In this document: positions 21,208 through 30,900 of the stretch, piece after piece
Position numbering within the stretch: position 1 is the stretch's first letter
How the letters are laid out: each line of letters starts with the position of its first letter
Origin: a virus
Strand: one strand, 5' to 3'
DNA: 38,797 nt
Virus record (IMG/VR): IMGVR_UViG_3300042392_001559
Coordinates: 1-38,797 of that record
Program-made: the position numbers and the translations under genes
The notes under the pieces: generated by a model
Told to the model about the DNA's origin: nothing
The model's database searches: none
What the model saw: only the letters and a program-made list of their open reading frames with translations

Positions 21208-23118
21208 ATGCCTAATACGCCATATCAAACGGATGGTGACTCGGGTTTTGTTGGCATGGCCAGCCGAGACAATCCGGTCAATATTCAGCCCGGTTTCGTC
21301 CAGTTTGCGAAGAATATTCGCATGGATAGAGGCAATGCAGCCGTTCGATCTGGCTGCAAGGATTTGACCCTTCCTAGCATCATTACAGGCAGCGTGAACT
21401 TTCGAGTCAGTTGTGACTTCCTAGCTACGGACGGCACTGAATACATCATCCTCATCGCGAACGATGGCCTTTATACCTACAACACAAGCACAGGCAACAC
21501 CTCCACCAAGTTCGCCTTTCCGAGTCGCACGATTAGCGGCACAACTTACGTTCGAGACATTGATGCATCTGATCCGTGTGATGCTTTTCAAGCTGCGGAT
21601 AAGGTTTACATCCTTCGCGGTTATAGCCGTAATAGCGTTTTTGATATCTCGTCTGGAGCGAACACCATTAGCCGACTTGGAACAACCGTCACGCTGAACT
21701 TTTACACCACTAATCCAGGTTATTCGGTTGGTGATGAGATCATCGTTTATTGCCCTGGGCATCAAGACATGTCAGGCTCCTACTTTGTTGAAAGTGCCAC
21801 CTTTGATGGAACCAACTATAAAGTGACCTATACAACGGTAGCTTCCGGCAACAAATCACACACAACCTTTACCTGTGTAGAGGCCAAAGCGGCTCTTGTT
21901 TGGAATGGCAGCACAGTCAGTGTGGTAGATCAAGCGACAGCGACTCAATACCCTTACCTAGAGGGTGGTGATGATGTTTGTATGCCTCCCGCTGACTTCG
22001 GCATGTATTTTCAGGGGCGAATCGTGCTTTGCGTGAGTCGTGACGAGATTGCAGCCTCGAACTACTATGAGCCTAACGTATTCGATGTCACTCTTGATCA
22101 GTTTCGCATCAACACCGGAGCCAATGACTATATTGTAGGCTTTGAAGCCTTCCAGGAAGACAAGTTTTTGATCTTCCAGCGGAATAGCATTTACTACGCC
22201 TACCTTCCACCTCCTGCCATTGCTGCCAGCATCGACAGAGGGATCAGCGCAGATTCATTCATTCAGACGCTCACTACCCAGTTTGGTTGCTCTGCTAGAC
22301 GCTCCATTCAGCTCGCTGGGCAACAGGTATTCTTCCTTTCTGACCGTGGAGTCTATCAGCTATCGCATACGTTAGATTTGAAGCTTATCGGTGATCAGAG
22401 ACCACTTTCTGAGCCTATCAGTGACCTAATCAACAGAATCAACGCCAATACGGCGAGCGGAGCTTGTGGGCTATTTTGGAACAATAGGTATTACCTAGCC
22501 GTCCCCATGGATGGCTCTACTGGTAACAACGCCATTCTTGTCTATTCGCTGCTTAATCAAGCCTGGGAGTCCATGGACACCTACCCTGTCCAAATGCAGC
22601 CGAAGAACATGCTGCAAGCTCTCAACCAGAACAGTAAGCGCATGTATGCCATCGCTGGAAGCCGCTATTTCTTGTTAGAAGAAACGAGCGTTGACCAAGT
22701 AAACGACGGAACCGGGACGCCAGTCCTAGGCACAGCACAGCTAGGCTCTACATCTCCAGGAACTTCAGCGGTATTCACCGAAGGCTCACTTAACATCCCG
22801 ATGGACGGTCAAATCCTGAGCCGTCGCTACAATTTCAAGACCTTCGATGAAAAGCGATTCAGCGGCTTACAGTCTGACTTTGTGCTAAACCAAGGCGATG
22901 ATGTTACGGTTTCCGTCGTTATTTCAAACCCAGACAGCACCTCTCAGCTCATTCGGTTCGCCTCGCAGGCTGACGAAGATAAGACGCTTCGCACTCGTAT
23001 TGCAAGACGTGGTTATGCCGCTGACATCCTTTTCCAGAGTAACGCAGGCCGACCGGTCTTGCGTTCCTACGCCATAGACGCTACCGTAGCCGGTCGAAAT
23101 CTCGTATCCGCCGAATAA
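21208..23118 (+). CDS. Tail nozzle / tube protein candidate
   Basis: A 636-residue protein with an N-terminus typical of phage nozzle-like structural proteins (GFVGMASRDNPVNIQPGFVQ, then FAKNIRMDRGNAAVRSGC). It is followed by repeated WD/beta-propeller-like segments such as YIILIANDGLYTYNTS, YILRGYSRNSVFDIS and YYLAVPMDGSTGNNAILVYS. An inserted beta module (TNPGYSVGDEIIVYCPG) resembles ones in the fibre at 23120. By size, content and position it is the best match for the T7 gp12 / P22 gp10 role. The name is an inference. Confidence 0.65.
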   Translation: MPNTPYQTDGDSGFVGMASRDNPVNIQPGFVQFAKNIRMDRGNAAVRSGCKDLTLPSIITGSVNFRVSCDFLATDGTEYIILIANDGLYTYNTSTGNTSTKFAFPSRTISGTTYVRDIDASDPCDAFQAADKVYILRGYSRNSVFDISSGANTISRLGTTVTLNFYTTNPGYSVGDEIIVYCPGHQDMSGSYFVESATFDGTNYKVTYTTVASGNKSHTTFTCVEAKAALVWNGSTVSVVDQATATQYPYLEGGDDVCMPPADFGMYFQGRIVLCVSRDEIAASNYYEPNVFDVTLDQFRINTGANDYIVGFEAFQEDKFLIFQRNSIYYAYLPPPAIAASIDRGISADSFIQTLTTQFGCSARRSIQLAGQQVFFLSDRGVYQLSHTLDLKLIGDQRPLSEPISDLINRINANTASGACGLFWNNRYYLAVPMDGSTGNNAILVYSLLNQAWESMDTYPVQMQPKNMLQALNQNSKRMYAIAGSRYFLLEETSVDQVNDGTGTPVLGTAQLGSTSPGTSAVFTEGSLNIPMDGQILSRRYNFKTFDEKRFSGLQSDFVLNQGDDVTVSVVISNPDSTSQLIRFASQADEDKTLRTRIARRGYAADILFQSNAGRPVLRSYAIDATVAGRNLVSAE

Positions 23119-23119
23119 T

Positions 23120-24448
23120 ATGCCAAGACTTCAATCAGGCGTCACGCCAGCATTCTCAAACGGTCAAACGTTAAACGCCTCTGACCTTAATAACCATGTG
23201 ACAGGAGCCTCACCGCTGCCTGATTTCATTGGTTTGCAGGATGGCCTAACAACTCCAGCAAGTGATGATGAGTTTCTCATCAATGACATTAGCGGAGCGG
23301 CGGTCAAAAAGGTGACTTTGGCTAACTTGGCAGGCAATCTTCCAGCTACAACAGCTTCAGAATTGACGGTCAGCACGAATGCACAGGTGACTGGCAACCT
23401 AACGGTCAATGGTAACACTACGATAGGCAATGCTGACACAGATACGGCGACTTTTAACGCTGCTACCACGTTTGGCGGTAACATTACCAGTAACGGCACA
23501 GCTACGCTAAATGGTGCCACAACGGTCAATAATAACACCACTCTAGGCCAAGCGGTAGTCACTGGCACTTACTCCAGAGCAACCACGACGCTGACCGTCA
23601 CTAAAACAGCTCACGGCCTAACAACGGGCAATACTCGCTGGTTTAATATCGAGAACAACACGGCGCTTTCTGGCAGCTATTCGGTGACAGTCCTGGGTGC
23701 GGATACCTTCACCATTACCGTGACGGATAGCGGGGCAACGTCTGGGAATGTTTCCTGGTATGAGCGAACTACTACGATCCAATCAACATTAGCTGGAACT
23801 CTCCAGGGTGACATTGCCGTTCAGACAAAAACCGTAGAGCAAGGCAGCGGTGACGAGTTTCTTGCTAAAGACAGCTCTGATTCCAACAAGCTGCGCTCTG
23901 TCTCTGGTAGCGTCATCAAAGCCTGGGCTAAAATTAGCCTCAATTACACAACCATCGAAGGCGCTGTGACCCGTGTGGGCAACACAGCGACGATTAGTTA
24001 TTCAAACCATGGGTTAAGGGTGGGGGACGTCATTTATACGACATCCGGCATTGCAGCAGGGTGGTATGCCGTAAACACAGTCCCAAGCTCTTCAACTTTT
24101 ACGGTTATTACAGCGGTAAGTGGGAGCATAACAACACCGGTAACAATCTATTGGTATAGACACGACATTCTTGCAGGAACGAATGTTTATTGTGCTTATG
24201 GCCAAAACAACGTCAGAGCTATTCAGGTTAGTTTCACCAACAAACCGCCAACGGCTAACAGTTACATCACTTCATTCAATATCTGGGGTATGACTGAGAC
24301 GGCATGGCCCATTCAAACATCTTCAGCATCTTACATCTCTAATTCACTCTATCAAACGGCTAACGGCTTCGGCTTCTGGCTAAACGATAGCGGAGGCGGT
24401 GGTGTAGGTTCAACCACAGGCCAAGTTGATTTCTTCTCTATCTGGTAA
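23120..24448 (+). CDS. Second tail fibre / spike protein
   Basis: The product has 442 residues. Residues 1-80 have a fibre attachment-like head with DEFLINDISGAAVKKVTLANL. At about 85-150 there is a beta-solenoid-like stretch of short Asn/Thr/Gly repeats (NLTVNGNTTIGNAD, TFGGNITSNGTATLNG). Two copies of a small module with 'HGL..G' follow (TVTKTAHGLTTGNTRWF and ISYSNHGLRVGDVIYTT). The C-terminus (TANGFGFWLNDSGGGGVGS) looks like a receptor-binding tip. It probably works beside the 18612 fibre. Confidence 0.8.
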   Translation: MPRLQSGVTPAFSNGQTLNASDLNNHVTGASPLPDFIGLQDGLTTPASDDEFLINDISGAAVKKVTLANLAGNLPATTASELTVSTNAQVTGNLTVNGNTTIGNADTDTATFNAATTFGGNITSNGTATLNGATTVNNNTTLGQAVVTGTYSRATTTLTVTKTAHGLTTGNTRWFNIENNTALSGSYSVTVLGADTFTITVTDSGATSGNVSWYERTTTIQSTLAGTLQGDIAVQTKTVEQGSGDEFLAKDSSDSNKLRSVSGSVIKAWAKISLNYTTIEGAVTRVGNTATISYSNHGLRVGDVIYTTSGIAAGWYAVNTVPSSSTFTVITAVSGSITTPVTIYWYRHDILAGTNVYCAYGQNNVRAIQVSFTNKPPTANSYITSFNIWGMTETAWPIQTSSASYISNSLYQTANGFGFWLNDSGGGGVGSTTGQVDFFSIW

Positions 24449-24786
24449 TGAAACCTTGGCAAAAAGCAGCATTCTGGCTGGCTCGTCACTTCAAAGATGA
24501 GTCATTCGAGGAGCTGCTAGCCTCATATTTCCACGATGGTTACGTTTTTTCCTCGCCCACCAGTTTCATTCTTATGCGTCCCGCTTTTTGGGATGGCTAC
24601 GGTCTATTTACTGAGGCAGACAAACCAAATGCATGGTTTGTTCACCTTGCTGCGGGGGATATGGTAGATATGTTCAGAGCGTGCCCCTTTCCTCTTGAGC
24701 ACATTGTTTTTCAGCGTCACGGGCAAGAAAAGTTCCATGCCTACAAGTTTAACCTTCTATCTTCCAAAATAAATGGGATCAAGTAA
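24448..24786 (+). CDS. Hypothetical protein, 112 aa
   Basis: A compact protein rich in Phe, Trp and His (FWLARHFKDESFEELLASYF, FVHLAAGDMVDMFRACPF). It starts with an overlap to the fibre stop and its own stop overlaps the next start by fourteen bases. It resembles small podoviral virion proteins found just before the internal proteins, but no function is established. Confidence 0.6.
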   Translation: MKPWQKAAFWLARHFKDESFEELLASYFHDGYVFSSPTSFILMRPAFWDGYGLFTEADKPNAWFVHLAAGDMVDMFRACPFPLEHIVFQRHGQEKFHAYKFNLLSSKINGIK

Positions 24787-25609
24787 AGCCGAAGCGCCCA
24801 AAGTGCCATCTTACTCTAGCCAGATGCGTAGCGCACTTAACGCGCAACAAAGAATTGCACCGCAGTTGCTGGCATTAGAACAGCAATATCAGCCACAGTT
24901 CACAGCTCTTAACCTTAGCGGCTTGCAAGGCGCTTTGTTTGGAACTGGTGATCAGCAAGGATACCTGGGCACACTCCAGCAGCTTGCCCCTGAGTATCGC
25001 CAGATGGAAGCAGCCGACACGGCAGCTTTACGAGCCGAAGAAATCAAGCAGCTAGGCCAGTTTGCGCCACAGTATGTGCAGACCTTCCGAGGTGCCGCAG
25101 GATCACAAGGCTTACTCTCTGGCTTGCAGCAACAGGCTGAACAAGACCTAGCCGCAGGCTCTAGTTTGACCCCAGAGGAGACTCGACAGGCACAGCAAGC
25201 TAGTCGTGCCGCCTTCGCCGGTCGTGGTCTAGGCTTAACGAATAGAGCGATAGGCTCAGAGATCCTGAATCAATATGGTCTAGGCCAGGAAAGGCTGCAA
25301 CAGCGTCGCCAGTTCGCAGGCCAAACGGCTGCACAGCTCGAAGGCTCTGGGATGCCTCAATATTATCAGACCATGATGGGAGGTGGCAGTTTGCAAAACT
25401 TGATGGCACTGACCGGCCAAGGGCAAGGATTGGTGGGCTATAACCAAGGGTCGAACTTCTTTAATCCTGAGAGCCAGATGGCTATGGACATCTCAGCACA
25501 AAGGACACAAGGTAAAGCTGCCGCAGGGGCTGCTAACGCGGCTAACAAGAGTGCTATGCTTAGTGCTGGGGCAGGCGCAGCGGTTACGGTTGGAGCAGTT
25601 CTCATCTGA
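24773..25609 (+). CDS. Internal virion / ejection-type protein
   Basis: The 278-residue protein is rich in Gln, Ala and Gly, starting MGSSKAEAPKVPSYSSQMRS. Helices include QQRIAPQLLALEQQYQPQF and QQAEQDLAAGSSLTPEETRQ, and a Gly-rich middle ends in a small hydrophobic C-terminus (AMLSAGAGAAVTVGAVLI). This make-up is typical of DNA-ejection proteins of podoviruses, packed in the head and inserted into the cell envelope. It is coupled to the next gene by a one-base overlap. Confidence 0.7.
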   Translation: MGSSKAEAPKVPSYSSQMRSALNAQQRIAPQLLALEQQYQPQFTALNLSGLQGALFGTGDQQGYLGTLQQLAPEYRQMEAADTAALRAEEIKQLGQFAPQYVQTFRGAAGSQGLLSGLQQQAEQDLAAGSSLTPEETRQAQQASRAAFAGRGLGLTNRAIGSEILNQYGLGQERLQQRRQFAGQTAAQLEGSGMPQYYQTMMGGGSLQNLMALTGQGQGLVGYNQGSNFFNPESQMAMDISAQRTQGKAAAGAANAANKSAMLSAGAGAAVTVGAVLI

Positions 25610-26412
25610 TGACTAAACTCGAAAAAACAAGGAAGCTGATTCAAGACGGCTTTCGGGCATTTCCTAGTGGCCTCGTTTGTTGGTCAGGCGGCAAGGACTC
25701 CATGGCTTTGCTGCACATCATGCGAGGCATGGGCATTAACCTGCCCGTGATCTTTTTCCGTGAGCCTTGGCAGCCGCAGAAATACGAGTTTCACGATAAG
25801 TTGATTCGTGACTGGCAACTGACCGTTTACTCTTGGCATCCACAGGAAAGCGCATTTCAGCAGGCTGATGATGAGTTTGAGGTTCAGAACGCTTATCAGC
25901 TCAATACTACACTGCTTACCTGCCCAACAGGTATCGTCGAACCAGTGGAAGGATTGCCTTGGGTTTGTGCTCTCGACATTGCCAACAGGCCAAAGCAGCG
26001 AGCAATCGAGATGCAGCACTTCCAAGCCCTTTGGATAGGCCACAAAGGGTGCGATTCTGACCCCATTCTAGGAGGTGATGCAGGCACTAGGATCGAAGCT
26101 AGATTCGTCCCTGGGCAATCCACAATGCTATTCCCTCTGCGTGATTGGACTCATGTAGACGTCTGGGAATACCTGGAATCCAATAACGTGCCCTATGATG
26201 AGCAGCGTTATGAAAAGACCGCTGAAGGCTGGGGTGAAAAAGCAGACAAACGGCATAACGTAGATTATGTTCATGCCTGCACTCGATGCCTTGATCGTCG
26301 CCAAAATGCGGCTAAATTCGTCTCATGCCCAAAGCTAGGAATGACCGTTGAAAACATTTCCAATCTTGTGCCCTGGGCAGTGCAAGAAAAGATCAGCTAC
26401 ATGCAGGACTAA
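25609..26412 (+). CDS. PAPS-reductase-family (PP-loop) protein in the virion operon
   Basis: The product has 267 residues. The PP-loop SGGKDS at residues 26-31 (LVCWSGGKDSMALLHIM) is followed by VIFFREPWQPQKYEF and a C-terminal DWTHVDVWEYLESNNVPYDEQRYEKT. The latter matches the 'PI..W...DVW.Y...N..P.N.LY' motif of PAPS reductases and CysD-like proteins. The tail has Cys pairs (CTRCLDRR, VSCPKLG) that could hold a metal or Fe-S cluster. The family activates sulfate or sulfur on adenylated substrates; relatives such as DndC take part in DNA phosphorothioation. Its place among ejection genes is unusual. The actual substrate is unknown. Confidence 0.88.
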   Translation: MTKLEKTRKLIQDGFRAFPSGLVCWSGGKDSMALLHIMRGMGINLPVIFFREPWQPQKYEFHDKLIRDWQLTVYSWHPQESAFQQADDEFEVQNAYQLNTTLLTCPTGIVEPVEGLPWVCALDIANRPKQRAIEMQHFQALWIGHKGCDSDPILGGDAGTRIEARFVPGQSTMLFPLRDWTHVDVWEYLESNNVPYDEQRYEKTAEGWGEKADKRHNVDYVHACTRCLDRRQNAAKFVSCPKLGMTVENISNLVPWAVQEKISYMQD

Positions 26413-26416
26413 TTTT

Positions 26417-26956
26417 ATGGCTACACCGTTCGGATCATATCGAGGAGGTTATCAGGCTTTGCCAGAAGGCTGGCTTCCAACCATGACGCAAGTCGGCGAG
26501 AACTATGCACAAGGCATTCGCGAGGTAACTCCTGTTTTAACTAAAGGAATCGGACAGCTCTACAAGTTTCTTGGCGTCACCAAAGACCCACAAGAAGAGG
26601 CCGATAAGCAACAGTTGCCAACCAATATGGCTCAATATGAGCAGATTGCTAAAATGGCAGGCGTTGAGCCAGACCCTTCTCTTTTAGAGAGATTCAGCAA
26701 CCGAGGGCAAATGAGTGGACAAGAAGCTAGCTTGCTCAACAAAAGCTTACAAGACGCCACAAACCAAGCTCTCCTCATCGACGAGTTGAGACGGAAACAG
26801 CAGGCTTTTCAGATGCAGCAGAGTGCCCTTCAGCGTGCTTCACAAAGCCAGGCGCTACAAAGCGAAAGAGATTTCATTCGGGCTGGTGTGGGCATTGCTC
26901 CGCTTGGATTACCTACTGGTAACGGCACAATGAATTCCGCTTTGTTTGGTCAATAA
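26417..26956 (+). CDS. Internal virion protein, Gln-rich
   Basis: The product is 179 residues from ATG 26417; the frame is open further upstream only inside the PAPS-reductase gene. The N-terminus (FGSYRGGYQALPEGWLPTMT) is followed by amphipathic helices (YAQGIREVTPVLTKGIGQLY, NKSLQDATNQALLIDELRRK, QQAFQMQQSALQRASQSQAL). Low-complexity Gln/Ala content and the place between ejection-type genes suggest a packaged ejection protein. Confidence 0.6.
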   Translation: MATPFGSYRGGYQALPEGWLPTMTQVGENYAQGIREVTPVLTKGIGQLYKFLGVTKDPQEEADKQQLPTNMAQYEQIAKMAGVEPDPSLLERFSNRGQMSGQEASLLNKSLQDATNQALLIDELRRKQQAFQMQQSALQRASQSQALQSERDFIRAGVGIAPLGLPTGNGTMNSALFGQ

Positions 26957-26967
26957 CGCTCACTCTT

Positions 26968-27957
26968 ATGGCCCTGACTCCCGAACAGTTGATGTATTAC
27001 ACGCAAGCAGGAATACTGCCACAGCAGGCTATGCCTGACGTTTCTGCGTATGCACAACCACCTATGCAGGCGACACAACCGCCGATGCAGCCGCAGGTTG
27101 AAAGCATTGAAAGCTTTAGCCCTCCGAGAGAACGCCAGAGATACGTGAATCTAATTGAACAGCGTTTCCAGGAGTTGGCTCAAAGTGTTGGCGGCGTTGA
27201 TCGAATTATGAGAGCAGGAATGGCTGATGAAGTTCGTCAGAAAGCCATGAAAGATGTAGAGATGCTCTATGGGCCAGCTCCTACACTCCCTCAACCTTTG
27301 CAAGTTCAGCCTATCCCTGGAACTAATCGCATTGCTGTTTCTGGAGGTGGTTTTTCAACCCCACAATTAATTGAGGCACAACAACAGCAAAGCTCAATGC
27401 AACTTGCTCCTGTTATTGGGCCAGATGGGCAACCAATTCCAGGTATGGGGATGACTCCAGGAGGTGAGATAAAGACCTATGAACCGGCAAGTAAAGCTGC
27501 TGAAATGCGAGCTAAAGCTGCATCTGAAAACATTGGTCTTGCTTCTGATGTGCTCTCTAGCGTCGATTCTTTGCTTTCTGATGAAAATGCGCTGCAATGG
27601 GCCGGAGGAATAACAGGCTCTGTTTTAGGCCGTATCCCTGGTCAAACAAGTGGCATTCGGCAGAAGATTGAACAACTCCGCGACCAGATTGGCCTTTTTG
27701 GCCGCAAAGCCATTGTTGGACAAGGGCAAGGCAGTATCTCTGACGCAGAACAAAAGATGGCAAAAGAGGCCATGGCGCAGATTGTTACAGAGGGAACTGA
27801 TGAACAGCTAATTAATAGTCTGAAAGCTGTTCGCCAAAAATTCGGCGGAATTCTTGATCGAATTCAGTCTGAGTCTGGCGGAGCACAACCACAACAACAG
27901 CCAGCACAATCCTCGGTCCAACGTCGCGTTTTCGTTCCAGGTAAAGGTTTCCAATAA
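26968..27957 (+). CDS. Internal virion protein, Pro/Gln-rich
   Basis: The product has 329 residues. A Pro/Gln/Met-rich N-terminus (PQQAMPDVSAYAQPPMQATQ) is followed by a helical region (LIEQRFQELAQSVGGVDRIM), and a later helical domain (LSSVDSLLSDENALQ, AEQKMAKEAMAQIVTEGTDE) has a short Gly-rich stretch between. The last segment (RRVFVPGKGF) resembles a C-terminal capsid-targeting or assembly tag. The DNA is clearly more AT-rich than the head genes. Ejection-complex membership is inferred. Confidence 0.6.
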   Translation: MALTPEQLMYYTQAGILPQQAMPDVSAYAQPPMQATQPPMQPQVESIESFSPPRERQRYVNLIEQRFQELAQSVGGVDRIMRAGMADEVRQKAMKDVEMLYGPAPTLPQPLQVQPIPGTNRIAVSGGGFSTPQLIEAQQQQSSMQLAPVIGPDGQPIPGMGMTPGGEIKTYEPASKAAEMRAKAASENIGLASDVLSSVDSLLSDENALQWAGGITGSVLGRIPGQTSGIRQKIEQLRDQIGLFGRKAIVGQGQGSISDAEQKMAKEAMAQIVTEGTDEQLINSLKAVRQKFGGILDRIQSESGGAQPQQQPAQSSVQRRVFVPGKGFQ

Positions 27958-27965
27958 TTTTCATC

Positions 27966-30900
27966 ATGCCAATCACGGTTTCTCTTCCGTCGCGTAATGT
28001 CGAATTGGAATTTCCCGACTCCATGACGGAGCAGGAGATTCAGCAGGCCATTGATAAAGAGTATCCGAGATCCGGCCAAGACGTAGCTTTTGAAGTAGAT
28101 CAAGCCACACAGCAATCTGTTGAGGGTGGTAACTTGGTGAATCCATTCGATCAAATGTCGAATGACGATTATATCATGTTTCGCAATCACTTGGCGCAGA
28201 AGAAAAGCTCTTTTGGTGACGCCTTGGGAATAGCTGTCGATACAGTCAAAAATATCACTGATGAAATTGGCACTGGTATTGGCGCAACCGCTTACAATGT
28301 AGCGCAAGGCAATGTTGGACAGGCTTATGAGTCTGCTAAACAAGGTTTAGTGGCTGGAACTGTTGGATTGGTAGATATTGCTGACAAGATTCTTAATCCA
28401 GTTCAAGAGATACCAAATAAAGAGGAGTTTCTAAAGCAGACCAAGGATCAGCCTACTGAAACGATTGCTGACGAAAGTAGTCCTTTTGGCCGCAAGCAAA
28501 TTCCTAACACAGAACAGGATTACGTTGCTCTAGTTGAGCAGCAAAAAGCTAGGGATCGTGATGCTACCAATCGCCTCTTTGCAATAGAAGCAAGCTTGCG
28601 AGGTGCGCCCATTGAAGAGGTTTCCCGTGCCTTTCAATATGTTGATCCTGGCTTACTCACTGGTGGCGCTTCCGCTCTGATTCGTGGAGGTGCTAAAACC
28701 TTGTTTAAGGCTGGCGCTAAAACCGCTGCACAAGCTGGTGCACAGACTGGCATTCAAACAGCGGGACGTGTGGCAGCTTCAACGGCTCCTGGGCCAATAA
28801 AACAAGCGGCTCTGACCGCCGTAGAGACTGGCGCAGGTGCAGCACAGCTAGCTGGCAGCCTCCCAGGTCGTGCCATTCAATTAACGGGTGATGTTATGGA
28901 GAACCTGCTTCCAGGCACAGGTGCTCCGGTCAAAGCGGTGGGTATAGCTGGCGGTTTAATGTCTGACCTTGGCGTCAGCGCGGCAGGACTCGCTGCCACA
29001 GAGAAAGCCGCTGAAGTGGTTAAAGGTGTCGCCAGAGCTGCCAAAGGTGAAGCTTCTCGCGTTGGTCCTTTGGAACAAGTAGCGATGAATCCGAGCGTAT
29101 CTCCGACAGCTCGAAAACTAGCCGCTGGCCTAGCTCAAGTTCAGCCGATCTTCGGCACTGCTGGCAGGATTGCAAGCCAAGCATTGAAAGAGGCAGGAGT
29201 TGGCGCAGCCGTTGGTGCTGGCCTTGGATACCTCGCAGAACGCAACCTAGAAGGCGCAGCCGCTGCCGCTGGTGCTGGCACTGTTTTCGGCGGAGCAACT
29301 GGCGTATTCAGAGGCACATTCAGAGCAGGTCGTGAAGCTTTAGGCTACTCCACAGAGCGAACCACAAGGCAAGCAACGGGTGACATCAATAGCTTCATCG
29401 CTGAACGTCCCGAGATGGAGCAAGCTGCCTGGGCGCAGACCATGAACAGATTGGCCCAAAATATCGGCCCTGAGAAAGCGGCGGCTCAAGCTGATGCGTT
29501 GCGTATCGCTGAAGCGAATGGCAGCAAAGTCAGGCTCGCTACTCCAGATGAAACGAAGCAATGGCAGAATCCTGGCTGGCTAAACATTGATGGTAACGGC
29601 CAAGAAATCGTTCTAAATCCTCAGCAAATCCTTGGGGATACCGCAGCGCATGAAACAGCTCACGTCTTGTTTGCCTCAACCCTCAACAGGGCATTCAGAC
29701 CTGAGATTGAAACGGCTATCTTTGGAACTGTTGACCCTGTAAACGGTGAGATTATCCGCCCCGGCTTATTTAGCGACCCTGACCTTGCTAAGGTAGCGGA
29801 TCAAATCGCCGATTCGTATGGCAATAATACAACCGCTTCCAATGAGTTCAGAGGCTATGCAAACCGTTTGCGAAACACTACGGACGCAGCCGCTTTATCT
29901 GAGGCTAGAACGCGTATTGCAGACGAATTAACCGCCACCTACACCGGCAAATTGTTTGGCCGTTTGCGCGCTGGTAGATTCAATCCTGACCGCCTACCGT
30001 TAGTTTATCGCCGCGTCCTAAACGGTATCGAGGACAGCATCGTCGATAAGCTGAGAACTACTCTTTTTGAGCAAGGTATGGACCTTGGATTCAATGCAGC
30101 TAGAGGAGCTTTTACAGATGCCAAAGGGCGTCTTGTTCGCATTCCAGAGCTAGACGCTATCATCAAAAAAGCCATGCAGCCAAGCCGTAAAACGGCTGCA
30201 CAGGCTAAGGTCAAAGGTAAACCTGACCTGATTCCAAAAAACCCCGTTGATCGTGCTATCTGGGCGCGTTCCTATGGTGGTGCTCGTGGAATCCTAAACG
30301 ATGACCTAACACCAAAGAGTGTCGCTCAGATGGAGCAAGAGAAGGTGGCACGCTGGCAAGACATGACTTCCAGGCTCTCAGCGTTGCCAGAGTCAGAGCG
30401 CACCGGCATCCAGTTCAGTCGCGATGCTAAAGGCAACACAGTCATGACCGCCAAGGGACAGCTAAGTGATGCCGCAATAAACCAGATCCTAAGCAGCAAG
30501 GCATTTGATCAGTCTAGCGTTGCTGTCTTGCGTGAAGTTTTAACATCTCTGCAAAACTTTGAAAAGGCTACTTTCGACACTCGTTACTACGGCGTTTATG
30601 ACCGTGGAAGAGGAAGCAGTAAGATGGTTGCTGGTGTTAAATCAGCCAGCCAAAATGAGATTCTACCTTACTCCGTAGAAGCCAACAGCCAACAAGGCGT
30701 CATCATTCGTGCGGTCGATATGACCGCTGTGCGTGACCGCCTGATGACTGCTCTCAAAAAGCCTCAATTCAAGTATTTATACAGCAACGGCGGAGAGGCA
30801 ATAAAGGACTTCAGAGCCTACCTGACCAACCTGACAAATATCAATGCCGTTCCGTCTGATATTATGTTTGGCGGTGGCCCTAAAGGCGCTCAGAAGCGAA

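Noticed and set aside
26348-26416. Upstream extension of the gene at 26417
   Set aside because: The extra residues lie inside the PAPS-reductase gene and look like shadow sequence. ATG 26417 follows that gene's stop.
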